A program made the translations under genes and the position numbers. Positions 1 to 8,981 of a stretch of DNA of 64,000 bases are shown in pieces. Source of the stretch: Dethiosulfovibrio peptidovorans (GTDB lineage Bacteria > Synergistota > Synergistia > Synergistales > Dethiosulfovibrionaceae). The stretch lies in assembly GCA_002748665.1 (NCBI GenBank), contig PDTB01000015.1, positions 186,001-250,000 on the forward strand, read 5' to 3'. The notes beneath the pieces were generated by a model. That model made no database searches. It was not told the DNA's origin and worked only from the letters and a program-made list of their open reading frames with translations. Each line of letters opens with the position of its first letter. Position 1 is the stretch's first letter.

Positions 1-310
1 TTTTGGAGAGCCATTTATCCATCGCCACAGCACATCCCGCCGGCCTTGACCCCGTGTAGGGGACACCGGACATATCCAGGACCGATTGAAGACGGCCATC
101 CTCCCCCCATTCTCCATGGAGAGCGACAAAGTACAGATCCGGCTTGGGCTCTGACAAGACCCCAAAGATGTCCGAACTCGTCTCAAGATCCCGAACCGAG
201 ACGTGATGTCCGGCCTCAGTCAGTCCTCGTCCAACCGAAGCTCCACTGGCCAGGGAGACCTCCCGCTCAGGAGAATCGCCCCCGCACAGGACATGAATGC
301 GAAGGCTCAT
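1..310 (-). CDS. ddl: D-alanine--D-alanine ligase, N-terminal part (runs off the left edge)
   Basis: Cytoplasmic enzyme that joins two D-alanines for the peptidoglycan stem peptide. About 103 N-terminal residues are visible, translated from the reverse strand. They begin [20 protein letters not shown], the usual Ddl opening (GG-S-ERE-S), and later contain [14 protein letters not shown] and GVPYTGSRP, which match the HG..GEDG and PYTG segments of the N-terminal domain. The ATP-grasp part lies outside the window. The ATG (310-308) overlaps the proA stop codon (309-307) as ATGA, so translation is probably coupled to proA. The family is clear; the gene is incomplete only because the window ends. 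Confidence 0.9.
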   Translation of the reverse strand, partial: MSLRIHVLCGGDSPEREVSLASGASVGRGLTEAGHHVSVRDLETSSDIFGVLSEPKPDLYFVALHGEWGEDGRLQSVLDMSGVPYTGSRPAGCAVAMDKWLSK

Positions 311-1557
311 CGAGCCCCCCGAATCTGACCACTCCCCAGAATACGGTATTTGACCGTCGTCAGTTGTTCGATGCCCATAGGACCTCGAGCGTGAAGTTTT
401 TGAGTGCTGATACCCATCTCGGCCCCAAAGCCGAAGACCCCGCCATCGGTGAAGCGAGTCGATGCGTTGACGTATACCGCTGCAGCGTCCACCATATCGA
501 GAAACCGTTGGGCCATGAAGTAATCTGAGGTAACGATGGCCTCACTGTGTCCCGAACCGTGACGATGGATGTGCTCCACAGCCTCATCCAGGGAGTCCAC
601 CATCTTGACGGACAGGGTCAAAGCCAGGTATTCGGTATCCCAGTCCGCATCGGTAGCAGGAGCCATGGGGGCCAAAGAACGCATCCGTCCGTCGCCCCGA
701 AGCTCTACTCCAGCCTCGGTCATCGCTTGAGCCATAATCGGAACGAAGTCCGGTGCCACTGCACAATGAACCAAAAGGGTCTCCACGCTGTTACACACCG
801 ACGGTCTCTGGGCCTTAGCGTTAACGACAATCTTAACCGCCATGTCAATGTCGGCCGAAGCGTCCACGTACAGGTGGCACAATCCCATACCTGTCATGAT
901 GACCGGCACTGTCGCGTGACGACGAACAGCTTCTTTCAGCCCCTTCCCACCTCGAGGAATGAGCACATCCAAGGCATCAAGCCCCATGAGAGCATGAGTT
1001 ACCTCCCGTCCGGGCTCATCCAGAAGCTGGACGGCATCTTTGGGGAAGTCAATCGACGAGAGCCCCTCCCTCAGAGATCGCGCGATGGCCCGGTTGGATT
1101 CGACAGCCTCCCGTCCCCCCCGAAGGATGACGGCATTCCCCGACTTGAGGCATAAACCGGCGCCGTCGGCGGTCACGTTGGGGCGGGATTCGTAGACCAT
1201 AGCCACCACCCCCAGGGGAACCCGGACTCGGGATATCTCCAGCCCGTCCTCGTTGATCCAACTTCCCAGACCAGTTCCCACCGGATCGGGAAGCACCGCC
1301 ACCTCCTCAAGGCCCCGAGCCATCGCCTCGACTCGATCATCATTCAGAGTGAGGCGCTCCAAAAGAGGCTCGGAGAGCCCCGCATCACGCCCTACCCTCA
1401 GATCGACGGCGTTGGCCTGAACGATCTGGTCAGATCGTTTTCTCAAAAAATTCGCCATGGCCTCAAGAGCCCGGTCCTTCTCAGATCGGGATGCCAGAGC
1501 CAGAAACCGGGCAGCCGATTTAGCCGCCTCACCCATGGCATTCAGATGTTCGTTCAT
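307..1557 (-). CDS. proA: Glutamate-5-semialdehyde dehydrogenase (gamma-glutamyl phosphate reductase)
   Basis: Second step of proline synthesis: NADPH-dependent reduction of gamma-glutamyl phosphate to glutamate 5-semialdehyde. The 416-residue protein has the usual family length. The catalytic cysteine is visible in [10 protein letters not shown] (about residue 255), and the N-terminal NAD(P)-binding half contains [16 protein letters not shown]. The open frame continues upstream to 1644, into the end of proB, but ATG 1557 is preferred because GAGGAGGT lies 7 nt upstream and the protein then starts [10 protein letters not shown], a normal ProA start. It follows proB by 13 nt and overlaps ddl by 4 nt, so proB-proA-ddl read as one operon. 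Confidence 0.95.
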   Translation of the reverse strand: MNEHLNAMGEAAKSAARFLALASRSEKDRALEAMANFLRKRSDQIVQANAVDLRVGRDAGLSEPLLERLTLNDDRVEAMARGLEEVAVLPDPVGTGLGSWINEDGLEISRVRVPLGVVAMVYESRPNVTADGAGLCLKSGNAVILRGGREAVESNRAIARSLREGLSSIDFPKDAVQLLDEPGREVTHALMGLDALDVLIPRGGKGLKEAVRRHATVPVIMTGMGLCHLYVDASADIDMAVKIVVNAKAQRPSVCNSVETLLVHCAVAPDFVPIMAQAMTEAGVELRGDGRMRSLAPMAPATDADWDTEYLALTLSVKMVDSLDEAVEHIHRHGSGHSEAIVTSDYFMAQRFLDMVDAAAVYVNASTRFTDGGVFGFGAEMGISTQKLHARGPMGIEQLTTVKYRILGSGQIRGAR

Positions 1558-1570
1558 CGCACAGACCTCC

Positions 1571-2692
1571 TCAAAGCACGGCCAGATTGTCCCTATGGAC
1601 CACCTCGTCGAAGTCCCGCTCCCCCAGTATGGGCTCGATTTCATGACTGTGACGGCCCATAATTTTCTTAACCTCGGAACTATTGTAATTCACAAATCCT
1701 CGTGCCACCTCGGTTCCGTGGCTATCCTGAATCGAGACGATCTGTCCCCTGGGAAAGTCGCCTCGCACCGCCGTGATGCCCGATGGAAGGAGGCTCCCGC
1801 CTCCCTTGAGGAGAGCCTTGACGGCTCCATTGTCCACAACGATCACCCCTTGAGGCTGAGTCCCGGCAGCGATCCACTGCTTTCTGGCGTGCCGACCGTT
1901 TTTGGCAGGAAGGAACAAAGTTCCCACTTCCTCACCATCAAGGATTCGCCGGACAACATCCGCCTCGGCTCCGTTGCCGATGAGCATAGGAATCCCCGCC
2001 GGAATGACGATGTCCCCAGCGGCCAGCTTAGTGAACATTCCTCCACTGGCGAAGGTTGAACCCCGGCCGGTGGAGTTGCGACGTATCTCATCGGATATTC
2101 GCTCAACCGTTGAGAGCCTAACAGCATCGGGAAACTCCGCCGGATTTTTATCGTAGAGACCATCGATGTCCGAAAGGATCACGAGGACATCCGCTTGGAT
2201 TGCCACGGCAACGAGAGCCGACAGGGTATCGTTATCACCGAACTTTATTTCTTCTACAGCTACCGTGTCGTTCTCGTTAATGATCGGTATAACACCGAGC
2301 CTAAGCAGCCCACACAGGGTGTTTCGGATGTTCAAGTAGCGATATCGATCGCTGAATCCGTCCCGGGTCACCAGGACCTGGCCGACAGTCAGACCATACT
2401 CGCCAAAGAATTTCTCATACATCTGCATCAGGGACGCCTGTCCCACCGCCGCGACGGCCTGTTTCATGGGGAGGGTCGTAGGGCGCTCCATGAGCCCAAG
2501 CCGACCGACGCCAGCACCCACCGAGCCCGAGCTGATGAGCACCACGTCACGTCCCTGGTTGTGAAGATCGGCCAATTCGCGAACCAGCCGCTCCAGTCTC
2601 ATCAGGTTCAACATGCCCGTCGGGTGGGTCACCGTGCTGGTACCCACTTTGACCACGACCCGTCGACAGTCCTTTAATTTAGTTCGATCCAT
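1571..2692 (-). CDS. proB: Glutamate 5-kinase
   Basis: First step of proline synthesis: ATP-dependent phosphorylation of the glutamate side-chain carboxylate. The protein has 373 residues, the length of the two-domain ProB. The N-terminal amino-acid-kinase domain starts RRVVVKVGTSTVTH and carries ISSGSVGAG, IINENDTVAV and FGDNDTLSA. FASGGMFTKLAAG closes the kinase domain, and a C-terminal PUA domain of about 90 residues ends in GRHSHEIEPILG. PUA-containing ProB is usually feedback-inhibited by proline (family knowledge). It is the first gene of the proB-proA-ddl group. A 63-nt gap without a recognisable gene separates it from the AsmA-like gene upstream. Confidence 0.95.
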   Translation of the reverse strand: MDRTKLKDCRRVVVKVGTSTVTHPTGMLNLMRLERLVRELADLHNQGRDVVLISSGSVGAGVGRLGLMERPTTLPMKQAVAAVGQASLMQMYEKFFGEYGLTVGQVLVTRDGFSDRYRYLNIRNTLCGLLRLGVIPIINENDTVAVEEIKFGDNDTLSALVAVAIQADVLVILSDIDGLYDKNPAEFPDAVRLSTVERISDEIRRNSTGRGSTFASGGMFTKLAAGDIVIPAGIPMLIGNGAEADVVRRILDGEEVGTLFLPAKNGRHARKQWIAAGTQPQGVIVVDNGAVKALLKGGGSLLPSGITAVRGDFPRGQIVSIQDSHGTEVARGFVNYNSSEVKKIMGRHSHEIEPILGERDFDEVVHRDNLAVL

Positions 2693-2755
2693 ATCAACTC
2701 ACCTCAAGAAAGGGACATCAGCAACAGGACCCCCAAGACGATGGAAAACTCGCGC

Positions 2756-5700
2756 TTAGTTGTTCTGATCTCCCAAAATACCTTGAAGAATTTTGCCCGC
2801 TTCCTCCTGGACAGCGTCCTTGATCTTTTCCTTGGCCTGTTCCTTAATCTGCTCCTTGACCTGCTGCGGCGTTCCGGTGGAGATCACACCAGGGATGGCC
2901 GGTTTAGCCTCCGGAACCTCCTGGCTCTCAGGAAGCTTGGAGGGACCGATCTTGAGGTCTTTCACAGAGGGAGATTCGGTTGTCCCCACCACCCTCAGAG
3001 AGATATCACGAAAATCATCTTTGGAGAAGCCCTGCTGGGCACCTCCCAAAGCGCCGCCCACCACCGCCGCCAGAGTTCCTACTCCGCCACCAAGGACGCC
3101 GCCAACACCTGCCCCCACGAGAGCCTGAAGGAGCTTCATATTGACCTCGCCGGTACAGGCCAGGTTGAGTTTTTTCTCGGGACCGATGGAGCCCGTGGCC
3201 GTCATTTGATGGTAGATGGGATCCCCGTCGTGGGCCGTGACGAGCGTGCCCTTATCCAAAATCAGGGCCGAGTCGATCACCCGAAAAGCGGAATGAGCCG
3301 AACGATACCGAATGCCCTGAGCACCGTACAGCGAGGCGGCCACGTCAGCGAGGGGGAACCCAATCATTTGACCACCACCAAGGTCCGCTGTGCCGACTCC
3401 CTTGAAAGCAAAGGGAGCCAGGGTTCCACTCCCTGAGAACTGGGCCTTTGCCGTACCTGAGATCGACCCCTTGATGCCAGCAAAATCCCGAATAAGAGGG
3501 GCCACATCGGTTCCTGAGACAGAGACGGTCTTGGAAAATTTATTGGCAGAGAAATCAACCCATCCCGAGCCTTTGAGCGCACCACCGTACAGCTGAGCGG
3601 AAGCCGCCGGACACTTGAGGACCGATCCCTTAAGCTCTAAGGGATACGATACGTCTTTCAACAGGACGTTCATCACCCTCAGAGACGGCGACGAGATGGA
3701 CCCCGTTCCCGTTCCTTTACCTCCCTCAAAAGTCCCGGAGAAAACCAGAGAGACCACTCCGCCCACGCCGTACTCCTGAGCGTTCATGATACCCTTGGTG
3801 GCCTTGGAGAGATCCAAGCCATCGCCCGACAGGGAGAAACTCCCCTTGGGTCTCCCAGCGACATCCACAGTTCCCTTGAGCGACAGCGGACTTCCACCTA
3901 TGGACCCTTTGGCCTCCTTGAGGAAGAAAGTCGTTCCCTCGCCACTCATGGCTGCCGAGATATCGTCCACCTCAAGCCCCCAGGCGACCACCTTGGGACT
4001 CGAGATCGCCCCCTCCAGGTCAGGAGCCGAGGCAGACCCCTTGACGGTAAGGGTACCTGACAGCAGACCGGTTACAGGCACAGGGACCAGAGTTCCGGCC
4101 TGAACTTTTGCCGCTGAGACGGCGAGGTCCAAAACGGGAGCTCTCTCCAGCCCCACGGTACCAGACGCACTCAGGCGACCGCCGCCCAAGAGAGCCGAGC
4201 CCCTGGTGACGGTGAAGTTCTTGGGGGTACCCTCGACTGCCAAATCGATCTGGGTGACGGGAATTCCCGAGAAAATCAGCTTGGGGGACGACGCCGCAAA
4301 GACAATGGCAGGATTGGTCATGACTCCCTGAAATCGTGCGGAGATATCTACGGCCCCGGTTACGATTCCCGAGGGGGCACCGAAACCAGAGGCAACGACT
4401 GCTGTATTCAACCCTTTCATGTCGGCTGTAAAAGAACCCGTCACCGGCTCTTTACCAAAAGCCACATGGCCCGAAACCGACAAAGGCGCTCCAAACCACT
4501 GGGCCTGAGCCGAAGGGATCTCCACGGCAGATTTTTTCAGGACAAAACGGACCGAGGCCTTCTCCAGCTTTTGACCGAACCCAGCCAGAGACGGAGCGCT
4601 GACGGTCCCAGCAACGGCCGGATCGTTCAGACTCCCTTTTACCGTCACGTCCAAGTCCAGATCCCCTTTGAGGGGAATTTCCTGCTGCGCCAGGGCGGAG
4701 ACTAAGGCAATGGGTACCTGACGAGCCTTGAGCAGCAAATCTGCCTCGGGCGTTTTTCCGGTAAGAGCAACGGATCCTCCCAGATAGGCGGGCTGCTTAC
4801 GCACTAAGGTCTTGGCCGAGATCTTCGCTACACCCTTGGGCGACAAGCTCACCGACAGCCAATTCTTGGTCAGAGGCTGCCCCCATACGGACAGAGACTG
4901 AGCCCGTGCCTTGACGGTCCCCTTGAGGGCATCGACCGGCCCCTCCAAGACCAGGGCAACGGACTCGACCACCCCAGAGATCTCCTTCGGAATCTGGGGA
5001 TAGGTCGTTCGAAGTTTTCCAAGATCGGCGTTGGCAGCATTCATTTTCAGATCAATCCGAGGCTTGTCTCGACCGAACTGAGCGTTTAATCTCCCACTCA
5101 GGGGAACACCGGTCACAACAGCCTTGAGGGAGGGCACGTCCATAGCCATATTTTCATATTGCCATTGTCCCTCCAGACCGACGACCGACATTCCCGCCAG
5201 GGCTCCGTCGAAAGCCGTCGTCCCGGAGAGGACGGGAGTCGTGAGAGTCCCTCCAGCAGAGACTGTCCCAGACGCCAGGCCACTCACTCCGACGGAGGCT
5301 ATCTGTGGCCAGAGGGCCGCCAACTCAGCCAGGTCGAGTTTGGAGAGGTCCACCTCGGCTGAGAGATCAGGCAGCAGATCTCCGTGAGCGGTAACCCGCC
5401 CCGATCCTACCGATAAATCCAACCTATCGACCTTGGCAACGGAGTTACCGTATGCTCCCACAAGCTGCCCAATCACGGTAAGTCCCCGATACCGTACATC
5501 CAGATCCAAATCGACTTCCAACATATCCTTCTGGGAGAGCCCCGCCGAGATATGGGCAATCTGAAGAGTCCCTTCAGGAAGTTTCAGAGCCGACCGACGA
5601 ACCTCCACGGTCTTCACGGGCAAAGAGGGCCTCTCCCCCCCTTCGGAAAGCGGCAGATTGTCGATCAGGGCTTGAATCTGATCGACAGTCGTTGAGACCC

Positions 5701-6007
5701 CCAGCAGGGTAATCCGATCCACGACAGCCCCCTTGCCCAACAAACCTAAAAGGTTGGGCTTAACCTGGATGAGAGGGACCGCCAGGGAATAGGCTCCATC
5801 CTTGATCAATTGCAGATCCTTGACGTTGTATCCCTTAATCGGATTTCCCGAAACATCACCCAGGGACACTCGAGCGTCCATCGCTTTAGAGAGAGCTTTT
5901 ATAGCTTGGGATCGAACCAGCCCCGTCCCCAGATCCGTGACGGCCAGCACTCCTACGAGCACCGCCACGAACACGAAAAGACCGATACCGACAGTGGTTT
6001 TCTTCAT
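2756..6007 (-). CDS. Giant AsmA/TamB-like envelope protein (paralogue 1)
   Basis: Protein of 1083 residues with one N-terminal membrane segment (about residues 5-24, GIGLFVFVAVLVGVLAVTDL). A long, low-complexity beta-rich body follows, made of repeating SGxxxLxG / GxVxLxGxxP units, as in AsmA, TamB and YhdP proteins. Those families bridge the periplasm and are linked to phospholipid transport or assembly at the outer membrane (family knowledge). After the membrane anchor comes GNPIKGYNVKDLQL. Near the C-terminus are a CTGEVNMKLLQALVGAG segment, a glycine-rich stretch, GFSKDDFRDISLRV, and a charged helix ending ILGDQNN. These landmarks recur in the 49816-53403 gene, so the two are paralogues. 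The exact substrate is unknown. The gene is followed by proB on the same strand. Confidence 0.75.
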   Translation of the reverse strand: MKKTTVGIGLFVFVAVLVGVLAVTDLGTGLVRSQAIKALSKAMDARVSLGDVSGNPIKGYNVKDLQLIKDGAYSLAVPLIQVKPNLLGLLGKGAVVDRITLLGVSTTVDQIQALIDNLPLSEGGERPSLPVKTVEVRRSALKLPEGTLQIAHISAGLSQKDMLEVDLDLDVRYRGLTVIGQLVGAYGNSVAKVDRLDLSVGSGRVTAHGDLLPDLSAEVDLSKLDLAELAALWPQIASVGVSGLASGTVSAGGTLTTPVLSGTTAFDGALAGMSVVGLEGQWQYENMAMDVPSLKAVVTGVPLSGRLNAQFGRDKPRIDLKMNAANADLGKLRTTYPQIPKEISGVVESVALVLEGPVDALKGTVKARAQSLSVWGQPLTKNWLSVSLSPKGVAKISAKTLVRKQPAYLGGSVALTGKTPEADLLLKARQVPIALVSALAQQEIPLKGDLDLDVTVKGSLNDPAVAGTVSAPSLAGFGQKLEKASVRFVLKKSAVEIPSAQAQWFGAPLSVSGHVAFGKEPVTGSFTADMKGLNTAVVASGFGAPSGIVTGAVDISARFQGVMTNPAIVFAASSPKLIFSGIPVTQIDLAVEGTPKNFTVTRGSALLGGGRLSASGTVGLERAPVLDLAVSAAKVQAGTLVPVPVTGLLSGTLTVKGSASAPDLEGAISSPKVVAWGLEVDDISAAMSGEGTTFFLKEAKGSIGGSPLSLKGTVDVAGRPKGSFSLSGDGLDLSKATKGIMNAQEYGVGGVVSLVFSGTFEGGKGTGTGSISSPSLRVMNVLLKDVSYPLELKGSVLKCPAASAQLYGGALKGSGWVDFSANKFSKTVSVSGTDVAPLIRDFAGIKGSISGTAKAQFSGSGTLAPFAFKGVGTADLGGGQMIGFPLADVAASLYGAQGIRYRSAHSAFRVIDSALILDKGTLVTAHDGDPIYHQMTATGSIGPEKKLNLACTGEVNMKLLQALVGAGVGGVLGGGVGTLAAVVGGALGGAQQGFSKDDFRDISLRVVGTTESPSVKDLKIGPSKLPESQEVPEAKPAIPGVISTGTPQQVKEQIKEQAKEKIKDAVQEEAGKILQGILGDQNN

Positions 6008-6138
6008 GGAGTATCCCTCCTTGTTATGTGTTGTATTTCATTGCAAAGTATAGCACGAGAGTAGCTGAGATGAAGAAAACCGTTGACCCAGGGCACAGGC
6101 TGGTATAGGATTAAGTTGATACGAAGGGAGTGGACATC

Positions 6139-6399
6139 ATGGCTGAGATAACCGAAAAAAAAGAACCGAAGAAAAAAGATGGAGATCCGAACTTTCAGAA
6201 TGTCGCCGGAGCCACACGCTACTCTCCCGTAAGCTTCCAAGCTGACATCCGAGAAGCCAAGGAAAATGATCTCGTCCGAGAAGCTGAGGAAAAACTCTTC
6301 CTTCACAACATAGATATAGCGGACAAACACCACCGCCTGGCTCTGGACCTTTCTCTGGATGATTTCTTATCCCCTAAATCCTCGGAGGAGGAAAAATAA
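6139..6399 (+). CDS. Small charged hypothetical protein
   Basis: Encodes 86 residues starting MAEITEKKEPKKKDGDPNFQ. It is lysine- and glutamate-rich with no membrane segment or signal peptide. The middle part (NVAGATRYSPVSFQADIREAKE) is less charged, and the C-terminus DLSLDDFLSPKSSEEEK is acidic. ATG 6139 is chosen because GGGAG ends 8 nt upstream; an in-frame GTG at 6130 overlaps that SD. It is read divergently from the AsmA-like gene and is followed by a strong hairpin terminator. I do not recognise the family. Good SD and terminator placement support a real gene. Confidence 0.6.
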   Translation: MAEITEKKEPKKKDGDPNFQNVAGATRYSPVSFQADIREAKENDLVREAEEKLFLHNIDIADKHHRLALDLSLDDFLSPKSSEEEK

Positions 6400-6403
6400 A
6401 CAA

Positions 6404-6458
6404 GAGGAGAGCGACGCCTGGAGACTGGTTCTCCAGGCGTCGCTCTCCTCCGTTTTTT
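6404..6458. terminator. Bidirectional intrinsic terminator
   Basis: Perfect 20-bp inverted repeat (6404-6423 with 6431-6450), 7-nt loop, then TTTTTT on the plus strand and a T-rich stretch on the minus strand. It lies between convergent genes, the small plus-strand gene ending 6399 and dapF ending 6458, and can serve both. Confidence 0.9.
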
Positions 6459-7264
6459 CAGGCCTCGGCCTCTATACTCCCTTTGGCGATCACCGCAGTC
6501 TCGCCGCCCAGGAGTACCCGTCCTGATCTATCCACCTCCACACGATTAATACCACCGGCGTTGTGAACGATTACCGGACTCGTCATCTCACAAAAACGCT
6601 CCAGTGCTGACAGAGCCGCCGCCACCGACCCGGTACCACAGGAATCGGTGAGGTCTTCCACCCCACGCTCGTAGGTGACGACCCTCAAGGAGCTATCCTC
6701 AATCCTCCAGGAAAAATTGACGTTCGCCCCTTGGGGACCGAAGCGCTCATCGTACCGCAGAGTTCGCCCCCAGCGCCTCATATCATCCCGATTCAGATTG
6801 TCGGGGTCACCTGCATAGATCACCACGTGAGGCACTCCGATCACCCGAAGATCAGCGGGGACTGTCCGTTCCGATACATCCACGCTCCCAGACCAAATGG
6901 GCCCCTCGCCGAATATCCCCATGTCGAGCCAGACAAAGGGACCTTCAACCCAGGCTGACACCACACCAGCACCAGTCTCAAAGGTCATCCGAGCATCGGC
7001 AAACCCCATTTCGGAGGCAAATCGAGCCATGCACCGAGCACCGTTGCCACACATCTCCGCCTCGGACCCATCCGCGTTGAAGATCCTCATTCTGAAATCG
7101 TGACGATGAGAGAAGGAGGCCACCAAAAGCCCATCGGCTCCAATGGAGCGACGACGACGACAAACTCTCTTGGCCATAATTGACAGATATTCGTCACTCA
7201 GCCCTTCCATGTCATGAATCACGACAAAATCGTTCCCGTTCCCGTTCATCTTCCAGAAATCCAC
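6458..7264 (-). CDS. dapF: Diaminopimelate epimerase
   Basis: Interconverts LL- and meso-diaminopimelate, the precursor of lysine and peptidoglycan. The N-terminus reads FWKMNGNGNDFVV. The two catalytic cysteines are visible in EMCGNGARCMARF (about residue 72) and DSCGTGSVAAAL (about residue 209). The frame stays open up to 7339, but GTG 7264 is preferred: AGGGAGG lies 8 nt upstream and the resulting 268 residues fit the family. ATG 7285 has no good SD. It is the last gene of lysA-nhaC-dapF, so it is probably controlled by the T-box leader upstream of lysA. It ends at the bidirectional terminator. Confidence 0.93.
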   Translation of the reverse strand: MDFWKMNGNGNDFVVIHDMEGLSDEYLSIMAKRVCRRRRSIGADGLLVASFSHRHDFRMRIFNADGSEAEMCGNGARCMARFASEMGFADARMTFETGAGVVSAWVEGPFVWLDMGIFGEGPIWSGSVDVSERTVPADLRVIGVPHVVIYAGDPDNLNRDDMRRWGRTLRYDERFGPQGANVNFSWRIEDSSLRVVTYERGVEDLTDSCGTGSVAAALSALERFCEMTSPVIVHNAGGINRVEVDRSGRVLLGGETAVIAKGSIEAEA

Positions 7265-7295
7265 GGACCTTTCCTCCCTTGCCATAACACAACAT

Positions 7296-8981
7296 TCACT
7301 CTGACGAGGTTGGAGCAGAGGCCCCGACGGAGACCTCATCCAGGCAGTAGTCCTCCACTGGGCTGGACAACAGGCGGAATGCCACCAGGGTTACCGCCGA
7401 AGCCAGTAACAAACAGACCGGTGCCCCAAGGCCCATAACGACGCCCCCGTACCCCACACCGGCTCCAAGAGCCGCCAACATGGCGTAGGGAACCTGGGTG
7501 TTCACGTGATCGATGTGGTCCGAACCGCTAAACATAGAGGACATAATCGTGGTGTCCGAGATGGGGCTGCAGTGGTCTCCCCACACCGATCCGGCAAAAA
7601 CAGCTCCGATGGTGGGGATCATATGTGTCATGGGATCAATCCCTGTCCGAGTTGCCGCAGCTGCCACTAGAGGCACCATGATAGGCATGAGAATCCCCAT
7701 GGTACCATAAGAGGTTCCGGTACAAAAGGAGATCACGGCTCCGGCAAAGAAGGTGATCAGGGGCAGCCACTGAGGACTAAGAAAATCCCCGGTCACCGAC
7801 ACGATGAATCCAGCAGTTCCGACCGACTTGATGGCAGAGCCAATCCCCCAGGCAAAAACCAGGATGAGGGACCCTACGAAAATGGCCTGAGCGCCCTTCA
7901 TGAAGCCCCTGAACATGCGCCCCAGAGGGGCTACCTGCTGAACCGAGTAGAGCAGGATAGTCAAAAAGGTACTTCCAAAAGCACCGTAAACCAGGGCCTT
8001 AGAGCTGCTCCCCTCCCCAATAGCCTGGGCCAGACTGACCTCGGGCCAGCCCCCCGTGACGATCAACATAGAGAAGATCGTCCCCACCAAAAAGACAAGG
8101 GGCAAGAAAAAGTTTATTATCCGCCGGGGTGTCTCCTCGCCGGGGAACAAGTCGGGATCGTTGTCCGTAGAGCTCAGAGGCTGAGCCCCCTCTCGAAGGA
8201 GTTTTCCAGTTTCCCGGGCCCTACGCTCCGCCACCAACATGGGGCCAAAGTCCCGTCTCGATAGTACCACATAGGTCAGCAGCACCAAGGCCACGATGTT
8301 GTAGATCACAAAGGGGATAGACCGAAGGTACGTGAGATACGGCGACACCTGAATCCCAAGCTCGTTAAACTGCATGCCGATCTGCCCGACCATGTACGCC
8401 ACCCATGACGAGATCCCGGCAATACAGGCGATCGGTGCCGCAGTGCTATCCACAATGTAGGACAGTTTTTCCTTCGAGATGTGATAGCGATCCGTCACGG
8501 GAGCCATCGTGGTTCCGACCACTGCGGTATTCACGTAATCCTCGAAAAAGATGACGAACCCGGCCAGCTCCGTGAAGAACATGGCTCGCCGACTGCTGTT
8601 TATTCGTCGAGAGATCCATCGTATAGCGGCATCCACACCACCGCCCACCTGCATGACCCCGACGAGTCCCCCCATGGTGAGACAGGTCAGGACAATCCGG
8701 GCCCCCCAGGGATCACCCAGGGAATTCCACAGAGATTCGACGGCGTTCCCAAAACCCAAAACCGGGTTCCATCCAGCTAACATGGTTCCAGCTACCCATG
8801 TCCCGACGAATAAGGACGGAATGACCTCCTTGGTGGCGATGCACAGCCCGATGGCGATAACTGGGGGCAACAGGGACAAAACGCCAAAGTCAGGCGTCAC
8901 TTCCTGAGCCGCCGAAGCCACGTTTGCCCAGGCCATAACGGCGCTAACGCTCGTACAGAACACAACCACGGATCTCCTCAT
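7296..8981 (-). CDS. NhaC-family sodium-coupled antiporter/transporter
   Basis: Inner-membrane protein of 561 residues with about 11-12 hydrophobic segments. It opens with a signal-like stretch ending NVASAAQEV and then LLPPVIAIGLCIATKEVIPSLFVG, a typical NhaC-family opening. Other family landmarks are GSVWGDHCSPISDTTIMSS, SFCTGTSYGTMGI and GFVIFFEDYVNT. The substrate cannot be read from sequence: family members exchange Na+ for H+, malate/lactate or amino acids. The ATG overlaps the lysA stop as ATGA and dapF follows, so a role in lysine or related amino-acid transport is a reasonable inference; NhaC-type transporters under lysine control have been proposed in other bacteria. The hydrophilic C-terminus ends SAPTSSE. 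Confidence 0.85.
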   Translation of the reverse strand: MRRSVVVFCTSVSAVMAWANVASAAQEVTPDFGVLSLLPPVIAIGLCIATKEVIPSLFVGTWVAGTMLAGWNPVLGFGNAVESLWNSLGDPWGARIVLTCLTMGGLVGVMQVGGGVDAAIRWISRRINSSRRAMFFTELAGFVIFFEDYVNTAVVGTTMAPVTDRYHISKEKLSYIVDSTAAPIACIAGISSWVAYMVGQIGMQFNELGIQVSPYLTYLRSIPFVIYNIVALVLLTYVVLSRRDFGPMLVAERRARETGKLLREGAQPLSSTDNDPDLFPGEETPRRIINFFLPLVFLVGTIFSMLIVTGGWPEVSLAQAIGEGSSSKALVYGAFGSTFLTILLYSVQQVAPLGRMFRGFMKGAQAIFVGSLILVFAWGIGSAIKSVGTAGFIVSVTGDFLSPQWLPLITFFAGAVISFCTGTSYGTMGILMPIMVPLVAAAATRTGIDPMTHMIPTIGAVFAGSVWGDHCSPISDTTIMSSMFSGSDHIDHVNTQVPYAMLAALGAGVGYGGVVMGLGAPVCLLLASAVTLVAFRLLSSPVEDYCLDEVSVGASAPTSSE